Assembly: GCF_002433005.1 (NCBI RefSeq) | Contig: NZ_DJHF01000005.1 | Location: 1-62,500 of the forward strand | Direction: 5' to 3' | From: Acetomicrobium sp. UBA5826 | Lineage (GTDB): Bacteria; Synergistota; Synergistia; Synergistales; Acetomicrobiaceae | DNA length: 62,500 nt | Part shown: piece after piece, positions 7,681 to 16,073 of the stretch | Layout of the letters: each line of letters begins with the position of its first letter | Position numbering within the stretch: position 1 is the stretch's first letter | Notes under the pieces: model-generated | Database searches by the model: none | Told to the model about the DNA's origin: nothing | The model's input: the letters and a program-made list of their open reading frames with translations, nothing else | Program-made: the position numbers and the translations under genes

Positions 7681-8208
7681 ATGGGTGTCGATAAGGTAGA
7701 TTTGAAGGCTCTCTTTACCCTAAGTTACGGGCTATATATAGTGACGGGGACCAGCGAAGGAAGGTTGAACGGTCAGATAGCAAATGCGTTGATGCAGGTT
7801 ACTGCAGATCCCATATGTATGGTTGTAGCTTTGCACAAAGATAACTTGACTACAGAGCTGGTAGAAAAGGGCAAGGCCTTCGGAGTGTCGGTTCTGGAAG
7901 AGGATACGCCAATGCCATTCATAGGGACTTTTGGGTTTAAATGCGGGAGAAATATAAATAAAATGACTCAGTGTCAATACAAGATTGGCGATACGGGCGT
8001 GCCCTTGGTATTGGACCACGCCCTTGCCGTTATTGAGGCAAAGGTCATAGATATAATTCCGGTATATACTCATAAGCTGTTCGTTGCAGAGGTTGTTTCA
8101 GCTGAGACCATAAAAAGCGGTACGCCCCTAACGTATGCCAATTATCGTTTGATAAAGGGCGGAAAGTCGCCCAAGAATGCGCCGACCTTTGTCTTCAACA
8201 AAGCGTAA
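7681..8208 (+). CDS. Flavin reductase-like FMN-binding protein
   Basis: 175 residues with a single FMN-binding split-barrel domain of the flavin reductase family. TLSYGLYIVTGTSEGRLNGQIANALMQVT (residues about 11-39) is the usual N-terminal fold, and RNINKMTQCQYKIGDTGVP corresponds to the FMN-contacting middle. Such proteins in anaerobes accept electrons from NADH or rubredoxin partners and reduce flavin, oxygen or NO-scavenging diiron proteins. The ATG at 7681 is supported by AAAGGAGG; a longer frame from 7525 overlaps ferritin and is rejected. It is probably cotranscribed with ferritin. Confidence 0.82.
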   Translation: MGVDKVDLKALFTLSYGLYIVTGTSEGRLNGQIANALMQVTADPICMVVALHKDNLTTELVEKGKAFGVSVLEEDTPMPFIGTFGFKCGRNINKMTQCQYKIGDTGVPLVLDHALAVIEAKVIDIIPVYTHKLFVAEVVSAETIKSGTPLTYANYRLIKGGKSPKNAPTFVFNKA

Positions 8209-8221
8209 TTATGAAATAAAT

Positions 8222-8246
8222 GGGGCGCTCGTAGGGCGCTCTTTTG
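8222..8246 (+). terminator. Weak possible terminator
   Basis: GGGCGC, a 7-base loop and GCGCTC (one G-U pair) followed by TTTT. It lies between the flavin reductase stop and the TIGR02757 gene. The stem is short, so it may only attenuate. Confidence 0.35.
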
Positions 8247-8258
8247 CTTAAGGGTGAA

Positions 8259-9083
8259 ATGAGTTTGTCTTTGGTCGAGTTTTTGGAAATGTTTTACGCC
8301 AAATATAACGATAAAGAGAAGGCAAGAGAGGACCCGGTCTATTTTTTGCATCGTTTCGATGATATTCGTGCAAGGGAGATAATTGGGATTGTTGCTGCCT
8401 CCCTGGCCTTCGGGCGAGTTTCTCAGATCATAAAATCTATAGAGAAAGTCGTCGCCATAATGGAAGATAATCCAAGAGATTTCCTTTTGAAAGTATCTGT
8501 GGATTATTTAATGGCGAAGCTCAAGGGATTTAAACATAGGTGGGTCAAGGGAAGCGATATTGTTAGCCTTTTGTATGCCTGCAAAATTTTGATCGCACGA
8601 TATGACTCGCTGGAGTCTCTCTATGAGCATTGCAAAGCTGGGGATTCGGACCCTGCGGTTGGTTTTGCTGTTGCCCTTAGAAATGCATCGCCTGAGGATA
8701 TAAGCGTTCTAATCCCCGATCCAGGGAAAAATAGCCCATGTAAGAGGCTCAGGCTTTTTTTGAAGTGGATGGTAAGAAAAGATAATGTAGATCCAGGGGG
8801 TTGGGCAGTCGAGATGCCTGCCAACCTGGTAGTTCCTTTAGATGTGCACATGTGGAAATTCGGAAAGGAATTGGGGTGGATTAAGAGGGCTTCTCCCGAT
8901 GCAAAAGCAGCAATAGAGCTTACACAAGCCTTCAGGCTTTTTCGTCCCGATGATCCTTTAAGGTATGATTTTGCCCTATCCCATTTGGGCATGGAGGCCA
9001 AGGATTATCCTGAGGTCATTTCTGTCGCTAAGAAATTGTGTACGACCTGCGATTGCGAAGGCAAGAGTCAGCCGTTAAATTAA
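8259..9083 (+). CDS. TIGR02757 (DUF2400) family protein
   Basis: 274 residues with the family layout: an N-terminal segment with DPVYFLHRFDDIRAREIIGI, LAFGRVSQIIKSIEKV, a FKHRWVKGSDIVSLLYA stretch and a late VVPLDVHMWKFGKELGW followed by FRLFRPDDPLRYDFALSHLGM. The fold is thought to relate to the helix-hairpin-helix DNA glycosylase group, but the role is unknown. The ATG at 8259 is close to AAGGGTGA; a TTG at 8265 is an alternative with better spacing. It stands 25 bases ahead of the RACo-like gene, probably in one transcript. Confidence 0.8.
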   Translation: MSLSLVEFLEMFYAKYNDKEKAREDPVYFLHRFDDIRAREIIGIVAASLAFGRVSQIIKSIEKVVAIMEDNPRDFLLKVSVDYLMAKLKGFKHRWVKGSDIVSLLYACKILIARYDSLESLYEHCKAGDSDPAVGFAVALRNASPEDISVLIPDPGKNSPCKRLRLFLKWMVRKDNVDPGGWAVEMPANLVVPLDVHMWKFGKELGWIKRASPDAKAAIELTQAFRLFRPDDPLRYDFALSHLGMEAKDYPEVISVAKKLCTTCDCEGKSQPLN

Positions 9084-9108
9084 AAGCTGCAAAGGGGTCT
9101 TTAACGGA

Positions 9109-10941
9109 ATGGACAAAAAGTTTCCCGAGTTATGCGATGTCATATATGCATATCAAGGAATCACTAGAAAGGTTACTGTAAAGCCGGATACGTCATTACT
9201 CGATGCTTTGATCTCTGCCGGCATCGTTTTAGACGCAGCTTGCGGAGGGCAGGGAAAATGCGGACAATGTCGCGTCTTGGCCAGAGGGGCTTTGACAGAA
9301 CCATCTGATGAAGAGGTTGATAAATTAGGGCCCGAGATCTTGGGTCTGGGATGGCGTCTTGCCTGCCAGGCTTTTGTTAAAGGCAATGTTGAGGTTATTG
9401 TAGACGATTTTAAAACTGACTCGCGTAGCAAGCTCATCGATTCCGCCTTTTTCGAGAAAAATTTCATTTTACACCATCCTTCCGTAATGGAAGAAAAAGT
9501 GAACCTTCGCTGGGATGATCTAACGGCAGGGAGTGTGAGTGAAGCCCTTGCTAAAGCATTGGGAAAGGACGAATTGAAGATAAGGCCGGAAGCATTGCAG
9601 GAGCTGTCAATATATTGGGAAGAAGGGGAGGGCTGGAGGGGCAGTATGGTTAAAATTGACGAAGAGTATGTGGCGATTTTTTCTGGGCATGAGGAAAAAC
9701 CTCTTTGCGCCTTCGTCTGTGATGTCGGCACTACGGCTATTTCTATCGTTCTGTTAGATTTGAAGATCGGTAAGATGCTTTCGCGTCGTACTATTGCGAA
9801 TCCTCAGAGGAGTTTTGGAGCGGATATTATTTCTCGCATCTCTAAAGCGATAAACCCAAAAGATTTATTAAAGATGCAAACAATGTTGATCGACTCCATC
9901 GCCATGTCGATGCGACAGTGTTTAGAAGAGACAAATATATCTAAGGAAAGGGTATTTGAGATTTTGATTTTGGGCAACACTGTTATGGAACATCTCTTTT
10001 GGGGGATATCCCCTAAACCTCTTGCCAGGGCTCCCTATGTGCCGGTCTTTAAGAACATTTTAAGCTCCGAAGGTTTCAGGTTTTCGGCACTGCCAATGCA
10101 CCCTTCTGGTCGGATTTGGTCGATGCCTATAGTCGATAAATTCGTGGGCGGAGATATGGTCTCCTTGCTTTTTGAGTTGATTTCTCTAGGTCCAAAAATT
10201 CCATGCCTCGTGATAGACCTTGGAACGAATGGGGAAATAGGGCTGATTTTGGATGATAAAATATTTATCACTTCCGCAGCGGCCGGGCCTGCCTTTGAGG
10301 GTGGTGCGATATCCTGTGGAAGGGTTGCAACCGATGGAGCGATTTATGCTCTCGAGAAAGATGGCGAACATGGCATAAAGGCACTGACAATAGGAGAAGA
10401 AATTGCCAAAGGACTATGCGGTAGCGGAGTTATAAGCGCAATTGCCCTATTTAAAAAAATGGGATTGATAGATGATACAGGAAGGATCAAAGATCCCGAC
10501 GAGATAGGGGAAAAAGCGATAGCCTCGCTGATAGTGAGAGAAGAAGGCAGGCGAAAAATAATGATCGCGGATGATATAACCCTGACCCAATCTGATATTA
10601 GACAGGTTCAGCTGGCGAAGGGGGCGATCTCTGCCGCCATAGATTTGATATTGGAAAAGGCCTGCTTGAGCGGCGAATCATTAAGCGCTGTTTACCTGGC
10701 GGGGTCTTTTGGAAACTACCTAAACCCCGAAGATGTCATTGATATAGGCTTGTTGCCAAAGGATCTTACGGGTGAGATCAAGTGTCTCGGAAACGCTGCA
10801 TTGAGCGGGGGAGTCAGGTTTGTATTGGGCGGCAGAGAGTCTTTTAAGGCCTTGGATCGTATCTTATCTAAAATTGAATTCATCGATATAGAAAAAGAAA
10901 ATTTTAACGAAAAATTTTTATCGAAGCTGGCGTATCTCTGA
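9109..10941 (+). CDS. RACo-like corrinoid-protein activator (2Fe-2S ferredoxin fused to an ASKHA ATPase)
   Basis: 610 residues. The N-terminal ferredoxin domain has Cys45, Cys51, Cys54 and Cys86 in the plant-type pattern (CGGQGKCGQC then C). The remainder is a DUF4445 ASKHA domain with VCDVGTTAISIVLLDL, VIDLGTNGEIGL and VYLAGSFGNYL nucleotide-binding motifs. RACo and its relatives use ATP and a low-potential Fe-S cluster to re-reduce inactive Co(II) corrinoid of methyltransferases. No corrinoid methyltransferase is visible here, so its client must lie elsewhere. The start at 9109 has only a distant AAAGGGG. Confidence 0.85.
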   Translation: MDKKFPELCDVIYAYQGITRKVTVKPDTSLLDALISAGIVLDAACGGQGKCGQCRVLARGALTEPSDEEVDKLGPEILGLGWRLACQAFVKGNVEVIVDDFKTDSRSKLIDSAFFEKNFILHHPSVMEEKVNLRWDDLTAGSVSEALAKALGKDELKIRPEALQELSIYWEEGEGWRGSMVKIDEEYVAIFSGHEEKPLCAFVCDVGTTAISIVLLDLKIGKMLSRRTIANPQRSFGADIISRISKAINPKDLLKMQTMLIDSIAMSMRQCLEETNISKERVFEILILGNTVMEHLFWGISPKPLARAPYVPVFKNILSSEGFRFSALPMHPSGRIWSMPIVDKFVGGDMVSLLFELISLGPKIPCLVIDLGTNGEIGLILDDKIFITSAAAGPAFEGGAISCGRVATDGAIYALEKDGEHGIKALTIGEEIAKGLCGSGVISAIALFKKMGLIDDTGRIKDPDEIGEKAIASLIVREEGRRKIMIADDITLTQSDIRQVQLAKGAISAAIDLILEKACLSGESLSAVYLAGSFGNYLNPEDVIDIGLLPKDLTGEIKCLGNAALSGGVRFVLGGRESFKALDRILSKIEFIDIEKENFNEKFLSKLAYL

Positions 10942-10952
10942 TGATCTCAGAT

Positions 10953-10979
10953 GGGGTTTTGAAAAACCAAAATTTTTTT
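10953..10979 (+). terminator. Weak terminator-like hairpin
   Basis: GGTTT, loop TGAA, AAACC and then an A-run followed by seven T. It is low in GC and directly precedes the Rrf2 promoter. Confidence 0.3.
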
Positions 10980-10980
10980 G

Positions 10981-11013
10981 TTGACAAATAGGAATTGAAG
11001 TACCATAATTCTT
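10981..11013 (+). promoter_or_regulatory. Sigma70 promoter with an overlapping Rrf2-type operator dyad
   Basis: A consensus -35 TTGACA (10981-10986), a 17-base spacer and -10 CATAAT (11004-11009). The spacer and -10 hold an inverted repeat AGGAATT (10990-10996) and AATTCTT (11007-11013), matching 6 of 7 positions, with 10 bases between arms. A 24-base dyad of this size over the promoter is what IscR/NsrR-type regulators use, which suggests autoregulation of the Rrf2-ferredoxin-hcp unit. Confidence 0.6.
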
Positions 11014-11035
11014 AAATAGGAAGGGAGGTCGAAGG

Positions 11036-11488
11036 ATGAAGGGTGGAGTGGTACAAATCTCACAAGCTGCATCGATTGCACTGCACGGAATGGGAATACT
11101 TGCACTACATGAAAGAAGAATAAGCGTAAGAAAGCTTTCGGAGATGATATCCGTATCCGAACAACATGCAGCGAAGGTCTTTCAAAGGTTGACCAAGGCT
11201 GGACTGGTAAATTCCCTACGTGGTCCAAGCGGGGGTGTCGAACTCGCTGTTCCCGCTTCAAAAATAACCCTCTACGAGGTTTATGAAGCCATAGAGGGGA
11301 AGTCTTCGTCAGACTACTGCTTGATAAACAAACAGCATTGTCCCTTTGGGAGCTGTATTTTTGGAGGAATGCTCAAAAGAATTAACGAAGAGTTTTTAAA
11401 ATATCTATCCAGCAGGACTTTAGCTGACTTAGTAAGGAGTGATCTTTTCGATGAAACAAAGGGTATTGCGACGAGTAATAAAAATTGA
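11036..11488 (+). CDS. Rrf2-family regulator with Fe-S cysteines (NsrR/IscR-like)
   Basis: 150 residues. A winged helix in the first 75 residues (ISVRKLSEMISVSEQHAAKVFQRL, recognition helix at about 40-52) is followed by LRGPSGGVEL, the family wing. Cys95, Cys102 and Cys107 (C-X6-C-X4-C) match the three-cysteine Fe-S site of NsrR/IscR. Such regulators lose repression when NO or oxidants attack the cluster. AGGGAGGTCG precedes the ATG at 11036. The next genes are a ferredoxin protein, overlapping by 38 bases, and hcp, a classic nitrosative-stress target, so a role as NO-responsive repressor is likely (inference). Confidence 0.88.
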   Translation: MKGGVVQISQAASIALHGMGILALHERRISVRKLSEMISVSEQHAAKVFQRLTKAGLVNSLRGPSGGVELAVPASKITLYEVYEAIEGKSSSDYCLINKQHCPFGSCIFGGMLKRINEEFLKYLSSRTLADLVRSDLFDETKGIATSNKN

Positions 11489-12209
11489 CGAGGATAAGTG
11501 TGACGGATGTGGCCTCTGTGCCGAAGCCTGTCATGAGGGCGCAATAGTCATAGAAGAGGGGAAGGCCAAGTTCAGAAACGAGTCTTACTGCGATGGCTTG
11601 GGAGACTGTATCGGTGAATGCCCGAAGGGGGCCATATCCTTTGAGTTGACGGAAGCTGAAGAATACACAAGAGCTGCAGAAGAACCGAGCCATGGAGAAA
11701 ACCTCCTTCCCTGCGGGTGCCCAGGAAGCAATGTTATGGATATTCGTCATAATGGCAATAAAGGAATGTCAGAAAGCTTGGAACAGGGCGTCGCCGATGA
11801 TAATTCTAGGCTTTTGAATTGGCCAATTCAGCTCAAATTGTTGCCGATAAATGCACCGTATTTGAAAGGATCTTCTATCGTGATGGCTGCGGATTGCACG
11901 GGATTTTCGTTATACAGTTTTCAAAAGACGATATTGAATGACGATGAAAGAGTTTTGCTCATAGGTTGTCCCAAACTTGATGATGCCGAGCTTTATAGGC
12001 AGAAATTAGCTCAAATTTTTGAGGTAAATCAGACGCCCGAAATAACTGTAGTAATTATGGAAGTGCCTTGCTGTGGGGGATTATGGAGAATAGCGGAATC
12101 CGTTGCAAGCGAAGTTAATCGGGATATAGTTTTAAATAAAATAGTGATTGGAATCGATGGTAACATTAAAGATAAAGAAACAATTAAATATAGATACAAA
12201 GCAAATTAA
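11451..12209 (+). CDS. 4Fe-4S ferredoxin-domain protein, probable Hcp electron partner
   Basis: 252 residues. The N-terminus carries two cluster motifs, CDGCGLCAEACHEG and CDGLGDCIGECPKG, giving two [4Fe-4S] clusters. A further CGCPG near residue 82 and a VPCCGG near residue 205 may bind more metal. The C-terminal region (IGCPKLDD...EITVVIMEVPCCGGLW) resembles the tail found in ferredoxin proteins beside hcp genes. The ATG at 11451 follows AAGGAGTG by 9 bases and lies inside the end of the Rrf2 gene; the stop is 15 bases before hcp. It probably delivers electrons to Hcp. Confidence 0.8.
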   Translation: MKQRVLRRVIKIDEDKCDGCGLCAEACHEGAIVIEEGKAKFRNESYCDGLGDCIGECPKGAISFELTEAEEYTRAAEEPSHGENLLPCGCPGSNVMDIRHNGNKGMSESLEQGVADDNSRLLNWPIQLKLLPINAPYLKGSSIVMAADCTGFSLYSFQKTILNDDERVLLIGCPKLDDAELYRQKLAQIFEVNQTPEITVVIMEVPCCGGLWRIAESVASEVNRDIVLNKIVIGIDGNIKDKETIKYRYKAN

Positions 12210-12224
12210 AAAGGGGGAGTAGGC

Positions 12225-13871
12225 ATGTTTTGTTATCAATGTGAACAGACAGCTCAAGGGAGTGGTTGTACTAATTTTGGTGTATGCGGCAAAAGCCCCG
12301 AGGTAGCGGATCTTCAGGACCTGCTCATACACGTCGCTAAAGGTATTTCCATGTACGCTCACAGGGCGCGGGCTTTAGGTGCGTCCGATAAAGAAATCGA
12401 TTCATTCGTAATAGAATCTTTATTTACTACGGTGACTAATGTTAACTTCGACGAGGATCGCATGGAACAAATGATCCGTAAGGCGGAAAAAATCAGGGAA
12501 AAGGCTAGAAATCTTTACCTCAATGCAGCAAAGGAAAAGGGAATAACGCCGGATGAGTTAAACGGGCCGGCGACATTTGAGCTGGCAAAAGATCGATCGG
12601 GACTATTAACTCAAGGAGAAAAGGTCAATCCCGAATCGCGAACCCAGCGATGGGGAGATGTTGTAGGGGGACTACACGACCTTATCTTGTTTGGCCTAAA
12701 GGGGAGCGCAGCCTACGCAGATCATGCCCAGATTTTGGACAAAAAAAGCAATGAGATTTATGGGGGATTTCATGCTTTCATGGACTACCTCTCCAAAGAT
12801 AGCTTTACGGAAGAGGAATTATTGCAAAAGGTTATCGAATTTGGGAACTTTAATTTAAAGATAATGGAGCTTCTGGATGAGGCCAATACCGAAGCCTATG
12901 GTCATCCCGAACCTACCAAAGTAAGGGTAACCCCTGTAAAGGGAAAGGCAATACTTGTTTCCGGTCATGACTTGAGGGATTTGGATCTTCTCTTAAAACA
13001 AACGGAGGGCAAGGGCATAAGCGTCTATACTCACGGAGAGATGCTTCCTTGCTTAGCCTACCCAAAACTTAAAAAATATTCCCATCTTGTAGGAAACTAT
13101 GGAAGTGCCTGGCAGAATCAGCGAAGTGAATTCGATGAATTTCCGGGTGCAATTTTGATGACGACCAACTGCATTCAAAAACCAAAGGATTCTTACAAGG
13201 ATCGAATTTTTACCACAGGTCTGGTGGCCTGGCCGGGAGTACGCCACATTGGTCCCGATAAGGACTTTTCTCCCCTTATTGAGGCGGCGCTTGCCCAGCC
13301 CGGTTTCTCCGAAGATGGACCAGAACATTACATTACCATAGGTTTTGCTAGAAATACCGTGCTCTCCGTAGCTGATAAGGTCATTGATTTGGTCAAGCAG
13401 AGGAAGATCCGACACTTCTTCCTCATAGGTGGTTGCGATGGAGCAAAGCCGGGGCGTAATTATTACACTGAATTTGCAACTAGCGTACCAAAAGACTGTC
13501 TTATCTTGACCTTAGCATGCGGCAAATATCGCTTCAATAAGCTGGAGTTTGGTGATATTGAGGGTATCCCAAGGTTGCTCGACATGGGGCAGTGTAACGA
13601 TGCTTACTCTGCGATCGTCGTTGCAAAAGCCCTAGCCGATGCCTTTGAGACGGATGTCAATAGCCTTCCCTTATCGCTCATCTTGTCGTGGTACGAACAA
13701 AAGGCTGTTTGTATTTTGTTGTCCCTTATCGCCCTTGGAATCAAAAATATACGCCTTGGCCCAACCCTTCCTGCCTTTTTAAAGCCCAAAGTGATTTCCT
13801 ACTTGAGCGAAAATTTGGGTCTCAAACCTATCACTACTCCGGCAGAGGATTTAAAAGCCATACTGGGCTAA
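12225..13871 (+). CDS. hcp: Hybrid cluster protein / hydroxylamine reductase
   Basis: 548 residues, normal length for class I/II Hcp. The N-terminal cluster cysteines are Cys3, Cys6, Cys15 and Cys21 (CYQCEQTA...GCTNFGVC). Later family segments include the TTNCIQKP and GGCDGAKPGRNYYTEF regions, which carry ligands of the hybrid 4Fe-2S-2O cluster, and the LACGKYRFNKLEFGDIEGIPRLLDMGQCND tail (quoted in parts). Hcp reduces NO to N2O or hydroxylamine to ammonia in anaerobes. AAAGGGGGAG supports the ATG at 12225. It ends the Rrf2-ferredoxin-hcp unit and is closed by a strong terminator. Confidence 0.97.
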   Translation: MFCYQCEQTAQGSGCTNFGVCGKSPEVADLQDLLIHVAKGISMYAHRARALGASDKEIDSFVIESLFTTVTNVNFDEDRMEQMIRKAEKIREKARNLYLNAAKEKGITPDELNGPATFELAKDRSGLLTQGEKVNPESRTQRWGDVVGGLHDLILFGLKGSAAYADHAQILDKKSNEIYGGFHAFMDYLSKDSFTEEELLQKVIEFGNFNLKIMELLDEANTEAYGHPEPTKVRVTPVKGKAILVSGHDLRDLDLLLKQTEGKGISVYTHGEMLPCLAYPKLKKYSHLVGNYGSAWQNQRSEFDEFPGAILMTTNCIQKPKDSYKDRIFTTGLVAWPGVRHIGPDKDFSPLIEAALAQPGFSEDGPEHYITIGFARNTVLSVADKVIDLVKQRKIRHFFLIGGCDGAKPGRNYYTEFATSVPKDCLILTLACGKYRFNKLEFGDIEGIPRLLDMGQCNDAYSAIVVAKALADAFETDVNSLPLSLILSWYEQKAVCILLSLIALGIKNIRLGPTLPAFLKPKVISYLSENLGLKPITTPAEDLKAILG

Positions 13872-13894
13872 ACGCAAGTCACCTGTTGTTTCTA

Positions 13895-13933
13895 TACAAA
13901 AAGAGGCAAGTTACTAACTTGCCTCTTTTTGTA
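13895..13933 (+). terminator. Strong terminator after hcp
   Basis: An 18-bp perfect stem (TACAAAAAGAGGCAAGTT and its complement) with a 3-base loop and T-run inside the 3' arm. It marks the left border of the AT-rich catabolic island. Confidence 0.9.
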
Positions 13934-14020
13934 TTCTTAAAATAGGTATCAATTAGCGTGCCCGGATTCTTACCGTCGCAAATTACGAGAAGAATTATAT
14001 CAATACTAGTGACTAAAGTG

Positions 14021-14103
14021 ACATATATGTATTTTGTATTATTTTATTAATGCCTATTGCAAAAATAATGCAGCAATGATAAATTGAGTACATTCGAATT
14101 CGA
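14021..14103. promoter_or_regulatory. Leader of the GntR gene with two short palindromes
   Basis: The 274 bases between hcp and the GntR gene are AT-rich. They contain ACATATATGT (14021-14030) and TCGAATTCGA (14094-14103), both perfect 10-base palindromes and the only clear dyads here. GntR/FadR-type regulators bind short palindromes, so either could be an operator. No convincing -35/-10 pair was seen. Confidence 0.25.
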
Positions 14104-14145
14104 CCTTCGATTATAAAAAGTATGCTCTTATAAAAAAGGGGTTAA

Positions 14146-14859
14146 GTGAAAACATTGGACAATGCAAGGAGTGTGCAAGAGCGGTTCTCATTACCAAGTA
14201 GATTGCCATATAAAAACATTACTATGGCAGTACGAGAACGCTTGATGATGGAGCTTTTGTTTTCTAACAAATATGAGCCGGGTGAATGGATTAATGAATC
14301 GGTTATAGCCAATGAACTAAACATAAGCAAAGCGCCTATTAGGGAAGCCTTAAGGGAGTTAGCAGCAATTGGATTAGTGCAGATAGTACCTAACAAGGGA
14401 GCTCGTGTAACAGAATTTACAAGACGAGACATGGAAGAGATTTATACTATTAGATATACACTAGAAGAATGTATTTTTAAGGATATTATCGCCCGTGATG
14501 CAATTACGAAAGATGATATCAATCACCTTGATGGTATAGTTGTAGAAATGATGAACATTGCTACCAGCGACAGCCCTAAAGAGATCTTATTGGGCAATTT
14601 CCTTGAGAAAGATCTGGAATTTCATAGATATCTATGGCTTCACTCAGAGCTTAAATGGACTACAAAAATGCTTTTGGATATTTATCTTTTGCTTATTTTG
14701 GGTATTTATAGTTTTTTGCTCGAGGCAGATTTATTAAAAACTGCAGAATATCACTTTAGAATTATAGATTATATAAAAGCGAAGGATGTTGATAAATTCA
14801 AGCAAGACAGGTCAGAAAGTTATTATTCTTTAAGGAGACAAGAAGACAGTATAAATTAG
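14146..14859 (+). CDS. GntR-family transcriptional regulator (FCD ligand domain)
   Basis: 237 residues from a GTG at 14146, with AAAAGGGG 5 bases upstream. The N-terminal winged helix contains YEPGEWINESVIANELNIS and KAPIREALRELAAIGLVQIVPNKGARV, which is diagnostic for the GntR/FadR branch. The C-terminal helical half has the length and E-rich pattern of an FCD domain (for example LEKDLEFHRYLWLHS), which often binds carboxylic acids through a metal. It is the first gene of the island and sits 17 bases ahead of the first lyase, so it most likely senses the catabolised acid or an intermediate and controls the island. Confidence 0.88.
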   Translation: MKTLDNARSVQERFSLPSRLPYKNITMAVRERLMMELLFSNKYEPGEWINESVIANELNISKAPIREALRELAAIGLVQIVPNKGARVTEFTRRDMEEIYTIRYTLEECIFKDIIARDAITKDDINHLDGIVVEMMNIATSDSPKEILLGNFLEKDLEFHRYLWLHSELKWTTKMLLDIYLLLILGIYSFLLEADLLKTAEYHFRIIDYIKAKDVDKFKQDRSESYYSLRRQEDSIN

Positions 14860-14876
14860 GTTAAGGAGGATTTTTT

Positions 14877-15761
14877 ATGGAGAAGATGACTACGAGACTT
14901 CGTAAACTTCTTTCTAGGGACCAAATACTTGTTGCGCCAGGAGCTCACGATCCTCTTGTGGCGAGGATAATCGAAAAGGAAGGTTTTGAGGCAGTGTATA
15001 TGACTGGTTATGGAACTTCGGCAAGCGTGCTAGGGCAACCTGATGTTGGACTCTTGACGTTAACAGAAATGGCAATTAGAGCTGCGAACTTAGTTGAGGC
15101 CGTAAGCATCCCTGTAATTGCCGATGCAGATACTGGATATGGAAATGCCATTAATGTTCAACGGACCGTGCGTTTGTACGAAAAAGCTGGGGTTGCCTGT
15201 ATTCAACTTGAAGATCAAGTAGCTCCAAAAAAGTGTGGTCACATGCTGGGCAGGGAAGTCATTTCGCAGGAAGAGATGGTGGGAAAAATTAAAGCGGCCT
15301 GTGATGCCAGAGTTGATGACGACCTTATGATAATGGCAAGAACAGATGCAAGGACTAATTACGGTATCGATGCAGCTATAGAAAGAGGCAAGGCATATGA
15401 AAAGGCGGGTGCGGATGTAATTTTTATTGAATCAGTGGAATCAATTCAAGAAATGAGAATGGTTACGAGTAGTTATAATGTTCCTGTTATTGCAAACATG
15501 GTTGAAGGTGGGAGAACTCCTTATCTTTCGGCGAAAGAGCTTGAAGAAATTGGCTATGACATTGTAATTTTCCCAACAGTATCTACTTATGTAATTGCTA
15601 AGGCGGTTAAAGAAGTGTTAGAAGTATTAAAGCATACAGGAACTACTAAGGATTACTTTAATAAGATGATCTCTTTTGTGGAGTTTAATGAAATGATAGG
15701 TTTACCCAAAATACGAGAGATAGAGAATAGATATGTGGCGGAAAATTTCTTAAGAGCATAA
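14877..15761 (+). CDS. Isocitrate lyase/PEP mutase family lyase 1 (2-methylmalate or 2,3-dimethylmalate lyase-like)
   Basis: 294 residues of an alpha/beta barrel. Visible family motifs are VYMTGYGTSAS, IADADTGYGN (metal and substrate), LEDQ, the catalytic loop KKCGH with its acid-base Cys, and ARTDAR. The KKCGH loop marks a C-C lyase, not a mutase or hydrolase of the PEP-mutase type. Known relatives cleave 2-methylisocitrate, 2,3-dimethylmalate or, in the carnation petal death protein, (R)-2-methylmalate. The length matches these rather than classical isocitrate lyase. A paralogue lies at 31618. TAAGGAGG gives a good start at 14877. In this island a role in splitting citramalate or a methylmalate is inferred. 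Confidence 0.82.
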   Translation: MEKMTTRLRKLLSRDQILVAPGAHDPLVARIIEKEGFEAVYMTGYGTSASVLGQPDVGLLTLTEMAIRAANLVEAVSIPVIADADTGYGNAINVQRTVRLYEKAGVACIQLEDQVAPKKCGHMLGREVISQEEMVGKIKAACDARVDDDLMIMARTDARTNYGIDAAIERGKAYEKAGADVIFIESVESIQEMRMVTSSYNVPVIANMVEGGRTPYLSAKELEEIGYDIVIFPTVSTYVIAKAVKEVLEVLKHTGTTKDYFNKMISFVEFNEMIGLPKIREIENRYVAENFLRA

Positions 15762-16073
15762 AACTATGTTATGCAGTGAGGATAAAAAGTCGTAATATAG
15801 TAATACTGCTATTTTACGGTATATAGTTGTTAAAATATCTTTAATTTCGTCTTTTTTTATAAGATGAAGATATGGGGTTGCTTAATAAGATGTTATAAAG
15901 TAAATTGAGTGTATGTAGTACTTTATGTATATTTTATTATTTATGTGAGTGTAGAGTAGCATAGTAATTTGTCAATTTGTTGTGTGAGTTAATAATTTGG
16001 ATAAGAGCGTTAAATCACAAAGTTTTTCTGTTTATATTATATAGACATTAAATTAATGAAAGAGGGTAATTGG
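15762..16073. promoter_or_regulatory. AT-rich intergenic region with a possible promoter
   Basis: 312 bases without a gene. A possible promoter is TTGTCA (15969-15974) with AATAAT (15991-15996) at 16 bases, about 80 bases upstream of the HD-domain gene. No hairpin of terminator strength and no ORF with a ribosome site was seen in the rest. Confidence 0.3.
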
